DNA of 42,112 bases from SAR324 cluster bacterium (GTDB lineage Bacteria; SAR324; NAC60-12), in the NCBI GenBank assembly GCA_014382365.1, contig JACNJW010000025.1, positions 1-42,112 on the forward strand, given 5' to 3'. A program made the position numbers and the translations under genes. Under the pieces are notes generated by a model. That model saw nothing but the letters and a program-made list of their open reading frames with translations. It was not told the origin of the DNA and made no database searches. Shown here piece by piece: positions 17,748 to 26,600 of the stretch. Within the stretch, counting starts at the first letter, position 1. Each line of letters opens with the position of its first letter.

Positions 17748-17771
17748 ACTGGATCGCAATTTTGTTCCAGT
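17748..17771. terminator. Weak hairpin between convergent genes
   Basis: ACTGGA (17748-17753) and TCCAGT (17766-17771) form a 6-bp stem in the 90-bp gap between livF and the oppositely oriented kinase gene. It could end transcription from either side; no long T tract adjoins it. Confidence 0.3.
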
Positions 17772-17788
17772 AGCAAACAGTTAGAGTA

Positions 17789-20515
17789 TTATTTGAGCGG
17801 CAGGGTGAAAAAAAAGGTAGCTCCGCTCCCACTGGCAGGAACGAGACCGATTGTTCCTTGATGATGCTCGATGATGCTTTTGCTGATGGATAGTCCCAAA
17901 CCAGTTCCTGAAGGCTTACCCTCCCTTGGATGCAGTTGCCGGAATTTGTCAAACACATGAGCCTGATCTTCAGCATTGATGCCGATTCCGTTATCTTCGA
18001 CCCGCAGTTCTGCCAACTTTCCTGTCTGTTTTAGTTTAATTCTGATCCGCCCCTCTTTTTCCGGACAAAATTTGATTGCATTACCCAGCAAATTCATCAG
18101 TACCTGGGCTAAGCGGTCTTGATCTCCATAGACAATCATTGGTTTCTTTTCAAGACTGAGGTCTACTTCTATCTGTTGATCGCGCATCAATTGCCCCATT
18201 GAAGACAGAGTATCTTCAAGTAACTGTTTCAAATCTACATCACCCATGTACCATTCCATTCTTCCAGATGCCAACTTCTCAAAATCAAGAATTTGATTGA
18301 TCAAACGAGTCAGACGTTCGCTTTCTTTGATGATTATACCCAAAAATTCTTGACGTTTTTCATAATCCAGCTTTGGAGAATTATGTATTATTTCTGAAAA
18401 AGCCCGGATGGATGTAAGTGGAGTTCTTAATTCGTGTGTGATGTTTGCAATAAATTCGTCCTTGAGTTCATCAAGTTCCTTCAGACGCTGATTGGCTGCA
18501 CTCAACTCAGCAGAAGCCTTTTGCAGTTGAGTTGATTTTTCTTCAAGCTGCTGACTGTAGGCAATCACCTGTTGAGTTGCATCCAGCATTTCCATGACCT
18601 CTTCCATATCCAGAGGTTCTTCTTTTGCAACTGAGGCTATCATTATTCTGGCGGAAACACTGCCGATTGCTCCTGAAAGTAATGTTTCAGTGTACTGTAC
18701 TAATTCTGCATCGGCTTGCCAGATTTTTGTTGGATTTAGTCCTTTTTTGCGTGCAAAATTTTCAAATACCTGTCTGGTACGCTTTGCTCCCAGAAATCTT
18801 TGCAGCAGACTGCGTAACTCTTCGCTGGTTGCAGTTCCGCGCCACAATGATTGACGCTGTAAATCAGAAGAATAGCGTAACTCATCCACAAACAGGTTTG
18901 CCTGTCCTCTCTCCAATGCAGTCTGTCGAGTAAATAGGGAAACTCCAATGTAGCAGCTTATATTTATTGTCAAACTCCAGAATGTTGCTTGAGCGACAGG
19001 TGTCATGGTATCTAAACCAAATAATTGATGCGGACGTAACCAGGAAATATTGAATAATCCATCACTCATAATTGCTGAGGAAAAGAGACCTGTTTCAATC
19101 ATCTGACTAAAGGGTAGGGTGTAGGTCCAGACACACCATCCGGCAAGTATACCTGCAAGTGCTCCAAGTCTGGTACCGTTTTTCCAATAAATTCCTCCTA
19201 ACAGGGCTGGGGCAAATTGTGCTACAGCCAGAAAGGAAACTAATCCTATGGAAACCAGTGAAGACGATCCTATGACTTTTTGAAAATAGAGATAACTTGC
19301 CATCAGAATAAATGCTACACTACCTCGGCGAATATAAAGTAAGAGTCTGTCTACTGCCGTGATTTCTCCCGCCTTTACAATTCCGGTGTGTATCAATAAC
19401 GGCATAATCAGAGAATTGCTGAGCATAGTGCTTAAAGCCACAGTTTCAACCACAATCATACTGGTGGTGGCAGAAAGTCCTCCAATGAAGACAAACCAGG
19501 CCAGCGGTGTGTTGCCGGCATTCATTGGCAGTGTCAGCACAAATGTATCTGCATCAACCGGAGTGTCTGCAAAATATAACCGTCCGGCCAGGGCAATTGG
19601 CAAGACAAAGATGTTTATTAGAAACAAGTAAAGCGGAAACAGCCAGACTGCACGATTGACATGCTTCTCATCTACATTTTCAACCACACATACTTGAAAT
19701 TGACGTGGCAACATCAAGAAAGCCAACATGGATAAGAGGCCAAGTAACAGCCATTCTTCATAGGCTCCGGGTTTACTGCTGAAATGCCAAAGCTCTCGTA
19801 ATTCCGGCAGTTCACCAGCATTTGAAAATAAATCCCCTACACCGTCATACATACTATAAACTACAAAAAAGCCCACCAGCAGAAAAGCAAATAGTTTGAT
19901 GATTGATTCAAATGCAACAGCCGCAACCATTCCCTCATGCCGTTCGGTTGAATCCAAACTTCGTACTCCAAAAAGAATTGTGAAAACAATTAAGATAATT
20001 GCAATATACCAGGTCTCATCCTGCAGAAATGGAAAAGAAGGTAAGCTGTCTGCAAGCAGGTCCATTGAGGGATGTACGATCAACTGGAAACTGGCGCCAA
20101 TTGCTTTTAACTGCAGAGATATGTAAGGCAGTATTCCTAGTACTGCAACAGAGGCAACTATACCTCCTAAAAATGGATCTTTACCGTAACGGGAAGAAAT
20201 AAAATCTGCAATTGAAGTCAGTGAAAAACGTTTGCTGATTCTGATTATCTTACGCAGGACTGGTATCCAGAGAAAAGCAAATAAAGTGGGCCCAAGATAG
20301 ATCGGTAAAAACATGAATCCGTCACTTGCAGCCTTACCTACGCTGCCGTAAAAAGTCCAGCCTGTGCAGTAAACAGCCATTGAAAGTGCATAAATTGAAG
20401 GATTGTTGATCAGGCTGCGCCCTTGTGATCTTCTCCAATCTGCAAAATATGCAATTCCAAAAAGCAGACCCAAATAAGCCAATGCCACACTCAATAAGCC
20501 TAAATTTGCAGTCAT
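17789..20515 (-). CDS. SLC5 transporter-histidine kinase fusion (CbrA-like)
   Basis: 908 aa. Residues 1 to about 530 are a sodium:solute symporter (SLC5/SSS) domain with around 13 membrane segments (for example NPSIYALSMAVYCTGWTFYGSVG and FIGGLSATTSMIVVE). A cytoplasmic STAC linker follows (about 535-645, LFVDELRYSSDLQRQSLWRG). Next come a coiled coil and a HisKA domain with FIANITHELRTPLTSIRAF, phospho-acceptor His694. The ATPase domain has LMNLLGNAIKF, VEDNGIGI and GTGLGLSISK. The architecture is that of CbrA, which senses or transports amino acids such as histidine and controls carbon/nitrogen use, but the PAS domain found in CbrA between STAC and HisKA is missing. No NtrC-type partner regulator lies in this window. 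A 58-codon membrane protein is encoded just upstream on the same strand. The adjoining Liv operon may be a target, by location only. Confidence 0.93.
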   Translation of the reverse strand: MTANLGLLSVALAYLGLLFGIAYFADWRRSQGRSLINNPSIYALSMAVYCTGWTFYGSVGKAASDGFMFLPIYLGPTLFAFLWIPVLRKIIRISKRFSLTSIADFISSRYGKDPFLGGIVASVAVLGILPYISLQLKAIGASFQLIVHPSMDLLADSLPSFPFLQDETWYIAIILIVFTILFGVRSLDSTERHEGMVAAVAFESIIKLFAFLLVGFFVVYSMYDGVGDLFSNAGELPELRELWHFSSKPGAYEEWLLLGLLSMLAFLMLPRQFQVCVVENVDEKHVNRAVWLFPLYLFLINIFVLPIALAGRLYFADTPVDADTFVLTLPMNAGNTPLAWFVFIGGLSATTSMIVVETVALSTMLSNSLIMPLLIHTGIVKAGEITAVDRLLLYIRRGSVAFILMASYLYFQKVIGSSSLVSIGLVSFLAVAQFAPALLGGIYWKNGTRLGALAGILAGWCVWTYTLPFSQMIETGLFSSAIMSDGLFNISWLRPHQLFGLDTMTPVAQATFWSLTINISCYIGVSLFTRQTALERGQANLFVDELRYSSDLQRQSLWRGTATSEELRSLLQRFLGAKRTRQVFENFARKKGLNPTKIWQADAELVQYTETLLSGAIGSVSARIMIASVAKEEPLDMEEVMEMLDATQQVIAYSQQLEEKSTQLQKASAELSAANQRLKELDELKDEFIANITHELRTPLTSIRAFSEIIHNSPKLDYEKRQEFLGIIIKESERLTRLINQILDFEKLASGRMEWYMGDVDLKQLLEDTLSSMGQLMRDQQIEVDLSLEKKPMIVYGDQDRLAQVLMNLLGNAIKFCPEKEGRIRIKLKQTGKLAELRVEDNGIGINAEDQAHVFDKFRQLHPREGKPSGTGLGLSISKSIIEHHQGTIGLVPASGSGATFFFTLPLK

Positions 20516-20587
20516 ATCAGTTGTTTGCTTAAGGAGTATTTTGGGATATGCACTTGTTTATTGTTTTGTGCCGCTTTGAACTGTTGA

Positions 20588-20764
20588 CTATCTTTTTTCA
20601 ATCACCCAACCTGCTAAGATGATGAGAAAAAACCAGACACTGTAAAGAAAAAAATATAGTTCCGGAATTTGAAATACCCAACCGTCTTTACTGAAAAGTG
20701 AAAGTACTGGATAGTTCAGACTAACCAAACCAAATAAAAAAATTCCAAATAATTTCTGTCGCAT
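20588..20764 (-). CDS. Small two-helix membrane protein upstream of the SLC5-kinase
   Basis: 58 aa, starting at the ATG whose complement is at 20762-20764 and ending in TAG at 20588-20590. AGG lies seven bases before the start. Two hydrophobic segments are visible: about residues 5-24 (LFGIFLFGLVSLNYPVLSLF) and 36-54 (LYFFLYSVWFFLIILAGWV), closing with the basic tail IEKR. It is 72 bp upstream of the kinase gene on the same strand. SLC5 transporters and CbrA-type kinases are often preceded by such a small membrane subunit (DUF3311-like; CbrX in Pseudomonas). The likeness here rests on size, topology and position. It probably assembles with or regulates the transporter domain. Confidence 0.78.
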   Translation of the reverse strand: MRQKLFGIFLFGLVSLNYPVLSLFSKDGWVFQIPELYFFLYSVWFFLIILAGWVIEKR

Positions 20765-21171
20765 GATTTACCTGTTACAATATACTCTGCCTATCTTCGA
20801 TATCCGCAGATCAATGTCAAGAGAATTTCAAGTGTAAGAATTTGCCGACTACAGTTAAAATTCTTGTAACAACTCTTGTAACAACAGCTAAACCTTGCTC
20901 TTTCTTGTAGTCTCAAAGAAAGTAATCTATTAAATGTCGGCCAATAAAATGTTCAAAATAGATTCTCTCAGGTGTTGTCTGTTTTCTGCAGCAAAATATT
21001 GTGTTGTTACATTTGCTTTAATTCATGTGGAGGATAGCATGGTTAAGCAAACAAATCATCCCCAAAAATAAAAGAGAGTAGTTGCTGAATGACTGAGCAT
21101 GCTAATAATTACAGTTTGTTGTTGGTTGTTCAGAGATCTTTTTCAATCTAAATCCAGTACGATGTTCATTT
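20765..21171. other. Divergent regulatory region with repeated TGTTACA/TGTAACA motifs
   Basis: No gene of normal size. Four copies of a heptamer or its complement occur: TGTTACA at 20773-20779 and 21005-21011, and TGTAACA at 20865-20871 and 20877-20883. A tiny frame at 21040-21072 (MVKQTNHPQK) has an excellent GGAGG seven bases before its ATG, and another 20-codon frame starts at 21089. These may be leader peptides or chance. The region should contain promoters for the kinase unit leftward and the 21172 gene rightward. Confidence 0.4.
20862..20885. repeat. Perfect 12-bp tandem duplication
   Basis: TCTTGTAACAAC occurs twice with no spacer (20862-20873 and 20874-20885). Each unit contains TGTAACA, so the two motifs sit about one helical turn apart and on the same face of the DNA, a good arrangement for paired regulator binding. 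Confidence 0.6.
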
Positions 21172-21483
21172 ATGCAAAAGGTTTACAGTTCTCCGGAAAC
21201 TAATTTAGTACATTTCGCTAAGAGTATCCTGGATGAACATGAGATAGCGTGTGTAATTTTGAGAGAGCAGTTGGCAGGAGCGGTAGGAGGTTTGGCTCCA
21301 TTGGATACCTGGCCTGAACTTTGGGTGCTTGAAACTGAACGGTCGGAAGAAGCACGGATATTGTTGGAGTCTGCCTTGCAGAATTCAGCTTTGCAACAGA
21401 AATCGTGGCAATGTCCAGGTTGTGGAGAAAATATTGAAGCGCAGTTTGGTCAGTGTTGGCAGTGTGATACGGTAAGAGATTAG
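21172..21483 (+). CDS. DUF2007 family protein with C-terminal zinc ribbon
   Basis: 103 aa. Residues 1-70 match the DUF2007 pattern: KVYSSPETNLVHFAKSIL, then REQLAGAVGGLAPLDTWPELWVL and a run EARILLESA. The fold is known from GlnB-like small proteins annotated as putative signal-transducing proteins, with no proven role. The C-terminus has a CPGC-x10-CWQC knuckle (Cys81, 84, 95, 98) that should bind one zinc ion. Cytoplasmic, no signal peptide. The start is an ATG without a clear ribosome-binding site. It stands alone between the kinase regulatory region and the transposase. Confidence 0.85.
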   Translation: MQKVYSSPETNLVHFAKSILDEHEIACVILREQLAGAVGGLAPLDTWPELWVLETERSEEARILLESALQNSALQQKSWQCPGCGENIEAQFGQCWQCDTVRD

Positions 21484-21564
21484 AATTTTATCTAAATACA
21501 GTGTATATGTTTATAGAATTTGTCCTGCAAAGCCTATGCGGTTCGGCTGTTGCATAAATATATG

Positions 21565-21582
21565 GGGGTCAGAGTAAATTAA
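21565..21582 (+). repeat. Motif upstream of the REP-associated transposase
   Basis: GGGGTCAGAGTAAATTAA lies about 50 bp before the transposase ATG. Motifs of this style (GGGG, CAGA or CACA, then a TTAATT tail) commonly accompany REP-associated transposases. It resembles the GGGGACACAAGACTTAATTA palindromes at 3743, 3837 and 6327 without being identical. Confidence 0.4.
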
Positions 21583-21615
21583 AATATAAAATTAAGCAAA
21601 ACACAGTCACTAGTT

Positions 21616-22314
21616 ATGGCACGATTACAAAGATCTGCGCCGGCAGGAATTCCAGTGCATCTGCTTCAAAGGGGGAACAACCGTCAGGCCTGCTTTATTA
21701 ACAATGGAGATTATGCTGCATATTTGTGGTGGCTGAGAGAATACTCAGAAAAGTATCAGGTGGAGATTCATTGCTGGGCTTTACTTGAAAATCATATCCA
21801 TTTATTATGTACGCCACAGTTGGAGGGGGGACTCAGTTCGATGATCCAGGCTCTGGGAAGGCAGTATGTGCGCTACTTCAATCGCCGGCATCAGCGGACA
21901 GGCACCCTTTGGGAAGGCCGTTACAGGTCGTGTATGGTCCAGCCGGAACGTTACCTGCTGGAAGTCTGTCGCTACATTGAGTTGAATCCTGCAAGGCTGA
22001 AATCTCCTGCAAATCCAGCAGATTACAATTGGTCCAGCTATCAAAATAATGCACTTGGCAAACCTTCAGCACTTTGCCGGCCGCATGCAGAGTATTTGAA
22101 GCAGGGTGAATCAAAAGCAGAAAGGACTGCAGGATATCGTGAATTATGTGCGCAAAGCCCAAGTACAAAGGAGCTTAAAGAAATAAGAGACAGTATAAAT
22201 AAAGGACTGGCTTTTGGTGATGAGAGTTTTAAAATGGAGCTAGAAAAAGTGACTGGCCGCCGAGTTAGAGCGCTAAAAAGCGGGAGACCATTTGGCTGGA
22301 GAAAACAAAAGTAA
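21616..22314 (+). CDS. REP-associated tyrosine transposase (Y1, HUH nuclease)
   Basis: 232 aa. A single-strand nuclease of the IS200-like Y1 superfamily, domesticated branch TnpA_REP/RAYT, which processes REP-type palindromes. It has GIPVHLLQRGNNRQACF near the start, the HUH pair as His60-Ile61-His62 (ENHIHLL), a candidate catalytic tyrosine at Tyr84 or Tyr87 (LGRQYVRYFNRRHQR), and the family hallmark TGTLWEGRYRS at 95-105. YIELNPARL also fits the family. All key residues are intact, so it may be active. No terminal inverted repeats or target duplication were found around it, as expected for RAYTs, which are single-copy genes rather than insertion sequences. Confidence 0.92.
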   Translation: MARLQRSAPAGIPVHLLQRGNNRQACFINNGDYAAYLWWLREYSEKYQVEIHCWALLENHIHLLCTPQLEGGLSSMIQALGRQYVRYFNRRHQRTGTLWEGRYRSCMVQPERYLLEVCRYIELNPARLKSPANPADYNWSSYQNNALGKPSALCRPHAEYLKQGESKAERTAGYRELCAQSPSTKELKEIRDSINKGLAFGDESFKMELEKVTGRRVRALKSGRPFGWRKQK

Positions 22315-22471
22315 CTGTAAAAAATATTTAGCTTAAGATGACTATTACTCAACAAGGCTGATATCTTAATGTTATGAGTGTTGAAGTTATTACACATTTT
22401 GCTGCTTTAGTCGAACAGAAGCAGATTTAGGACATTTAGGAAAAGATCATAAAATCTTAGCAAACAAATAA

Positions 22472-23215
22472 ATGAAACAATATCCTGACAAACCCAAAAC
22501 TGTATATTATTTTGGTACCTGCCTAGTGGATCTGCTTTATCCGGAAGCCGGAATGGCTGGGATCAAACTTCTGCAGCGTGAAGGTGTGGAAGTTATATAT
22601 CCTCAAAAACAAACCTGCTGCGGACAACCGGCATTTAATTCAGGTTTTCACGAAGAAGCCCGTAAAGTGGCAGCAAGCCAAGTTGTCTTATTTCCTAAAG
22701 ATATTCCGATTGTGATTCCTTCCGGCTCTTGTGGGGCCATGATTCGGAAACATTATGCAGAACTTTTTAAAAACGATGAACTTAAATCACAGGCAGAATC
22801 GGTGACTGAAAGGATCTTTGAATTGACAGAATTCCTGGTACATGTACTGAAGATAAAGCTGGAAGACTTAGGTGAACCAATAAAAATTACCTGGCACACA
22901 TCCTGTCATGCAAAACGGGAAATGGGAATTGATTCTGAACCGAAAAAATTATTACGCCAATTAAAAAATGTAGAGCTGCTTGAACTACAGCGGGAAGATG
23001 AATGTTGTGGTTTTGGAGGGACATTTGCGATTAAAGAAGCGCACATCTCTGCTGCTATGGTCAAAGACAAACTGGAGGATGTTTCAGAAACAGGAGCGAA
23101 CCTTTTGTTAGGCGGAGACTGCGGATGTCTGCTGAATATCTCCGGTGCCATGAAACATGCCGGAGTTTCGACTAAACATCAGCACATTGCTGAATTTCTT
23201 TGGGAACGTACCTGA
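22472..23215 (+). CDS. lutA: LutA/YkgE-like iron-sulfur protein (two CCG domains)
   Basis: 247 aa, the typical LutA size. LutA is one of three proteins (LutABC) that oxidise L-lactate to pyruvate; related CCG proteins serve in glycolate oxidase and heterodisulfide reductase. Two cysteine-rich modules are visible: Cys17 with CCGQPAFNSG (49-58) and SGSC (Cys87); then HTSCH (Cys145) with CCGFGGTF (178-185) and GGDCGC (Cys217, 219). Together they can hold two iron-sulfur clusters. No lutB or lutC is near, so either the partners lie elsewhere or this is a lone electron carrier. The pyruvate oxidoreductase operon starts about 390 bp downstream in the same direction, which would make sense metabolically, but shared transcription is unproven. 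No Shine-Dalgarno sequence (CAAATAAATG). Confidence 0.86.
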   Translation: MKQYPDKPKTVYYFGTCLVDLLYPEAGMAGIKLLQREGVEVIYPQKQTCCGQPAFNSGFHEEARKVAASQVVLFPKDIPIVIPSGSCGAMIRKHYAELFKNDELKSQAESVTERIFELTEFLVHVLKIKLEDLGEPIKITWHTSCHAKREMGIDSEPKKLLRQLKNVELLELQREDECCGFGGTFAIKEAHISAAMVKDKLEDVSETGANLLLGGDCGCLLNISGAMKHAGVSTKHQHIAEFLWERT

Positions 23216-23605
23216 ATTCGGGTCGATCCTAACAGAAAAATCTTAAGCGGATCTTAATCCTCCTGAGTAAAGACCAAAATCCTTCTTTTGCTTAGCCGTA
23301 AGTCTCCCGGCATTTCCAAAAAAATAAGTCTGTACACTTATTCCCTCATTATTTGCAAAAATCCAGTGTGACATAACACTCTTCAAAATCGTTTTTTAGT
23401 TTCTCGTTCAACCTTCAAATATTTTATCCGTAAATCTTCGTATATGATTCCAGCCAGGTCAGTGTCATACTTACAATAAGCGATTAGCCATTGTACGACG
23501 GAGTTTCGCATCCAATTTGAAGAGCGAAATTTGCGCCTTTTATGATTCTAACCTGTTTACATTTTGTTCAGGTCTCAATCTTAACACACATTGGAGGCTC
23601 ATCCT
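23216..23605. other. Spacer upstream of the PFOR operon
   Basis: About 390 bp. It contains AGTGT (23365-23369)/ACACT (23376-23380) and TTTCGC (23504-23509)/GCGAAA (23524-23529) inverted repeats, and GGAGG at 23593-23597 as the ribosome site of the next gene. A possible 42-codon minus-strand gene is listed separately. The promoter of the PFOR operon should lie here; no clear boxes were found. Confidence 0.4.
23383..23511 (-). CDS. Possible small protein or gene remnant
   Basis: 42 aa from the ATG complement at 23509-23511. The residues look protein-like (VVQWLIAYCKYDTDLAGIIY, then a Lys/Arg/Glu-rich tail), and the frame stays open for a further 12 codons upstream, which also look protein-like (basic, RRKFRSSNW). 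No ribosome-binding site is evident. It could be a genuine small protein, the tail of an older gene or chance. I recognise no family. Confidence 0.22.
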   Translation of the reverse strand: MRNSVVQWLIAYCKYDTDLAGIIYEDLRIKYLKVERETKKRF

Positions 23606-26600
23606 ATGAACGAAGTTGCCAGCACCTTAGCCAGAAAACCTGTCCGCAAACGTCTGAAGAAAAAAACTACCCAGGAAAAAAACTCATTACCTGTAGCTCT
23701 TGAAGATAGCCCAGCGAATGTGCCGTTCCCTGGTATAGAGTCTGTAATGCACGGTAACGGTGCGGTAGCACATGTAATGGAACAGGTCTGTGACGGAGTC
23801 ATTGGCTATCCTATTACGCCTTCTACAGAAATCTCTGAAATATATGAAGCCTACCTTGCTGCAGGCGGAGTTAATGTCTGGGGTCGGAGACCATTTTTCT
23901 TTGAACCGGAAGGAGAACACTCTGCTCAGAGTGGTGCAATGGGGGCATCTTTAACGGGAGGCAAGTACATTTCAAATGCCTCTTCCAGTCAGGGTATTCT
24001 TTACGGACTGGAGTCCCATTTTGTCACGGCAGGAAAGAAAGTCGGTGGATTCGTACTGCAGATCGCAGCCCGGGTGGTGACTCGTAATTCACTTAACGTG
24101 ATGGCCGGTCATGACGACGTTTATGCTCTGTTGCCTTCAGGTTATACTGTACTGTTCGGCAGCAATCCTCAAGAAGCAGCAGATCTGGCAGCCATAGGAT
24201 ATCGTATCAGCTCCCTTTCATTGATCCCTGTTGCCAATACGATGGACGGTTTTTCAACCAGCCATATGCAGAGTGAAGTTCTCCTGCCTGAAGCTGAATT
24301 GCTGAAACACTACCTGGGTGATCCCCGTGAACGTATTCAGTGCCCATCCGTGGCTCAGGAAATACTTTTCGGCGCACGTGGAAGATTCTGGCAATTGAAC
24401 TTTTTTCTGCAGCAACATGCAGATGAGTTTGAGCCGGCACCTCTTGAGACCTTGAAAATATATCTAGCAGAAAATGTACAGCAGTTGGAGATGGATGTTG
24501 AAGGTCTATTACTTCAGCCTGCGCTTCAGTGGATTCCACTGGAACTGCACGGGCGCTGGAAACGGCAGTGGAAACATGCGCATGCTAAAGGGAGTCGGCA
24601 ACGGGTTCCGGCGCTGATTGATCCTCACAGTCCCGGACTTACCGGAGGTGTCCAGAATCAGTCTGATTATCAGGCCGGAATAGTAGATCATAACACTCAC
24701 TTTGCCAGTGAAGTTCCACGCTTCGTAACGCAGGCAATGGAGGAATACTCTGCCTTCACCGGGCGTAACTACCGACCCGTAATGACCACATCTACAACAG
24801 ATGCAGACTGGGTAATTCTCGGTCTTGGCTCGGTAACTGATGATGTAAAAGCAGTAGCTGCATATTTACGCAGGGAAGGATACCGAGTTGGTGTGATTTC
24901 AGTAAAATTATTACATCCTTTTCCGGAAGCAGAAATAGTAAGTGTTCTACAGGGTAAGAAAGCAGTAACAGTATTGGAACGTTCCGGAACTCCGGCACTG
25001 ACACAATTGGTTAATCAGGCATTATACCGCGGTGCAGAAAATTTTCAAAATGAGCGACATCCTGGAATTCCCGGACTTGCTGATTTGCCTGCAGTAAATA
25101 CTGGAATATTTGGACTTGGTGGACATGATCTTCAGCCGCGGCATCTTGTTGCGGCTTTCAAAAATATGATCAACGGCAGCAACGTTCCCTTATTTTATCT
25201 GGGTTCCCAATTTTTCAGCAGCAATGCTGTTCCGGCACTTTTGGAGATTCAGGAAAAACTAAAAAAGGCATATCCGGAAACTCTTTCAATGTCTCTGGAC
25301 ACAGAAGAAAATCCGCACTTACTTCCAGAGGGTGCATTCCGGGTACGTTTTCACTCCGTAGGAGGTTATGGAACAATCGCCAGCGGGAAACTGCTGACCG
25401 ACATTCTGGCAGCAGTGCTTGGGCTACATTCTAAATCTGCACCCAAGTACGGCTCCGAAAAAAGTGGAGCACCAACAAATTTTTATCTCACACTCAGTCC
25501 GGAACCGATACAGATTACCAATGCACAACTGGAGGATGTGGAGATCGTAATATCACCTGATCATAAAGTTTTTGAACATACAAATCCTCTACTGGGACTT
25601 GGAGTAGGAGGCACTTTCATAATGCAGTCTAATCAGGAACCACGTCAAGTCTGGGATCAGCTTCCTGTTGCAGCACAAAAAACAATTCGTGAGCGGAAGG
25701 TTCATTTTTTAGTAGTAGACGCATTTGGTGTGGCACGTAGAAATGCGCCTTCAGCAGATCTTCAGTTGCGGATGATGGGTATTGCTTTCATCGGTGCTCT
25801 CTGTGGTCATGACGCAAGGATTCGGCGTGATGCGGAAGAAGGAGAATTGCTGAAGAAAATCAAAGAACAGGTAAGCAAAAAATTTGGCTCAAAAGGAACT
25901 GCGGTGGTGGAAGGCAACATGCGGGTGCTTGAAGAAGGTCTGCAAGCCACACAGGAAGTTAATTACCGGGGCTGGAAGGACAAAAAGAAAAAGCAGACAG
26001 GACTGGATCAACCCCTGGAAGTTGCAAACTCTGATAGTTTGTGCAAATGGGGTCGTTCCTCAGATTATGCCGGTCTGGCTAACAAGGATTATTTTGAATC
26101 AACTGTCTCTGAACCATTTAAGGACGGCAGTATTGACGAAAGTCCTGTACTGCCAGGAATTGGCCTTTTTATGCCTTCCGGCAGTGCTGCAGGAAAAGAT
26201 AAAGGGCTGTTCCGCCTTACTGTACCGGAATTTAAGCCGGAACAGTGTACAGGCTGTCTGGAATGTGCTTTGGTTTGTCCGGATGGAGCAATACCAAATT
26301 CGGTGCATGAAATTCACGATTTGCTGGATGTGGCATTGCGTGAAATCAAGTTGCCACTTAAGCAGAAAGAAGTTCTGCAGCGGCAGTTGACGACTTTGTC
26401 ACAGGGAATCAGGCAAGTTCTACAGGATTCAACACTGGTAGCTAATTTTCATGAGGCTGCAGTTCACGCACTTAAGCAGTTAGATGTTCTCCAGCCTCAA
26501 CTAATCTCTCAGCTTCAGCGCGTGCTGGAACGTTTGAAGGATTTTCCTCTAGCCAGAACCAGGACATTTTATGATGCTGTTGAACAGAAAAATCCAGGCA

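Noticed and set aside
25884..26390. 168-codon frame inside the PFOR gene
   Set aside because: Shadow of the PFOR frame, which has clear cofactor and cluster motifs through the same stretch.
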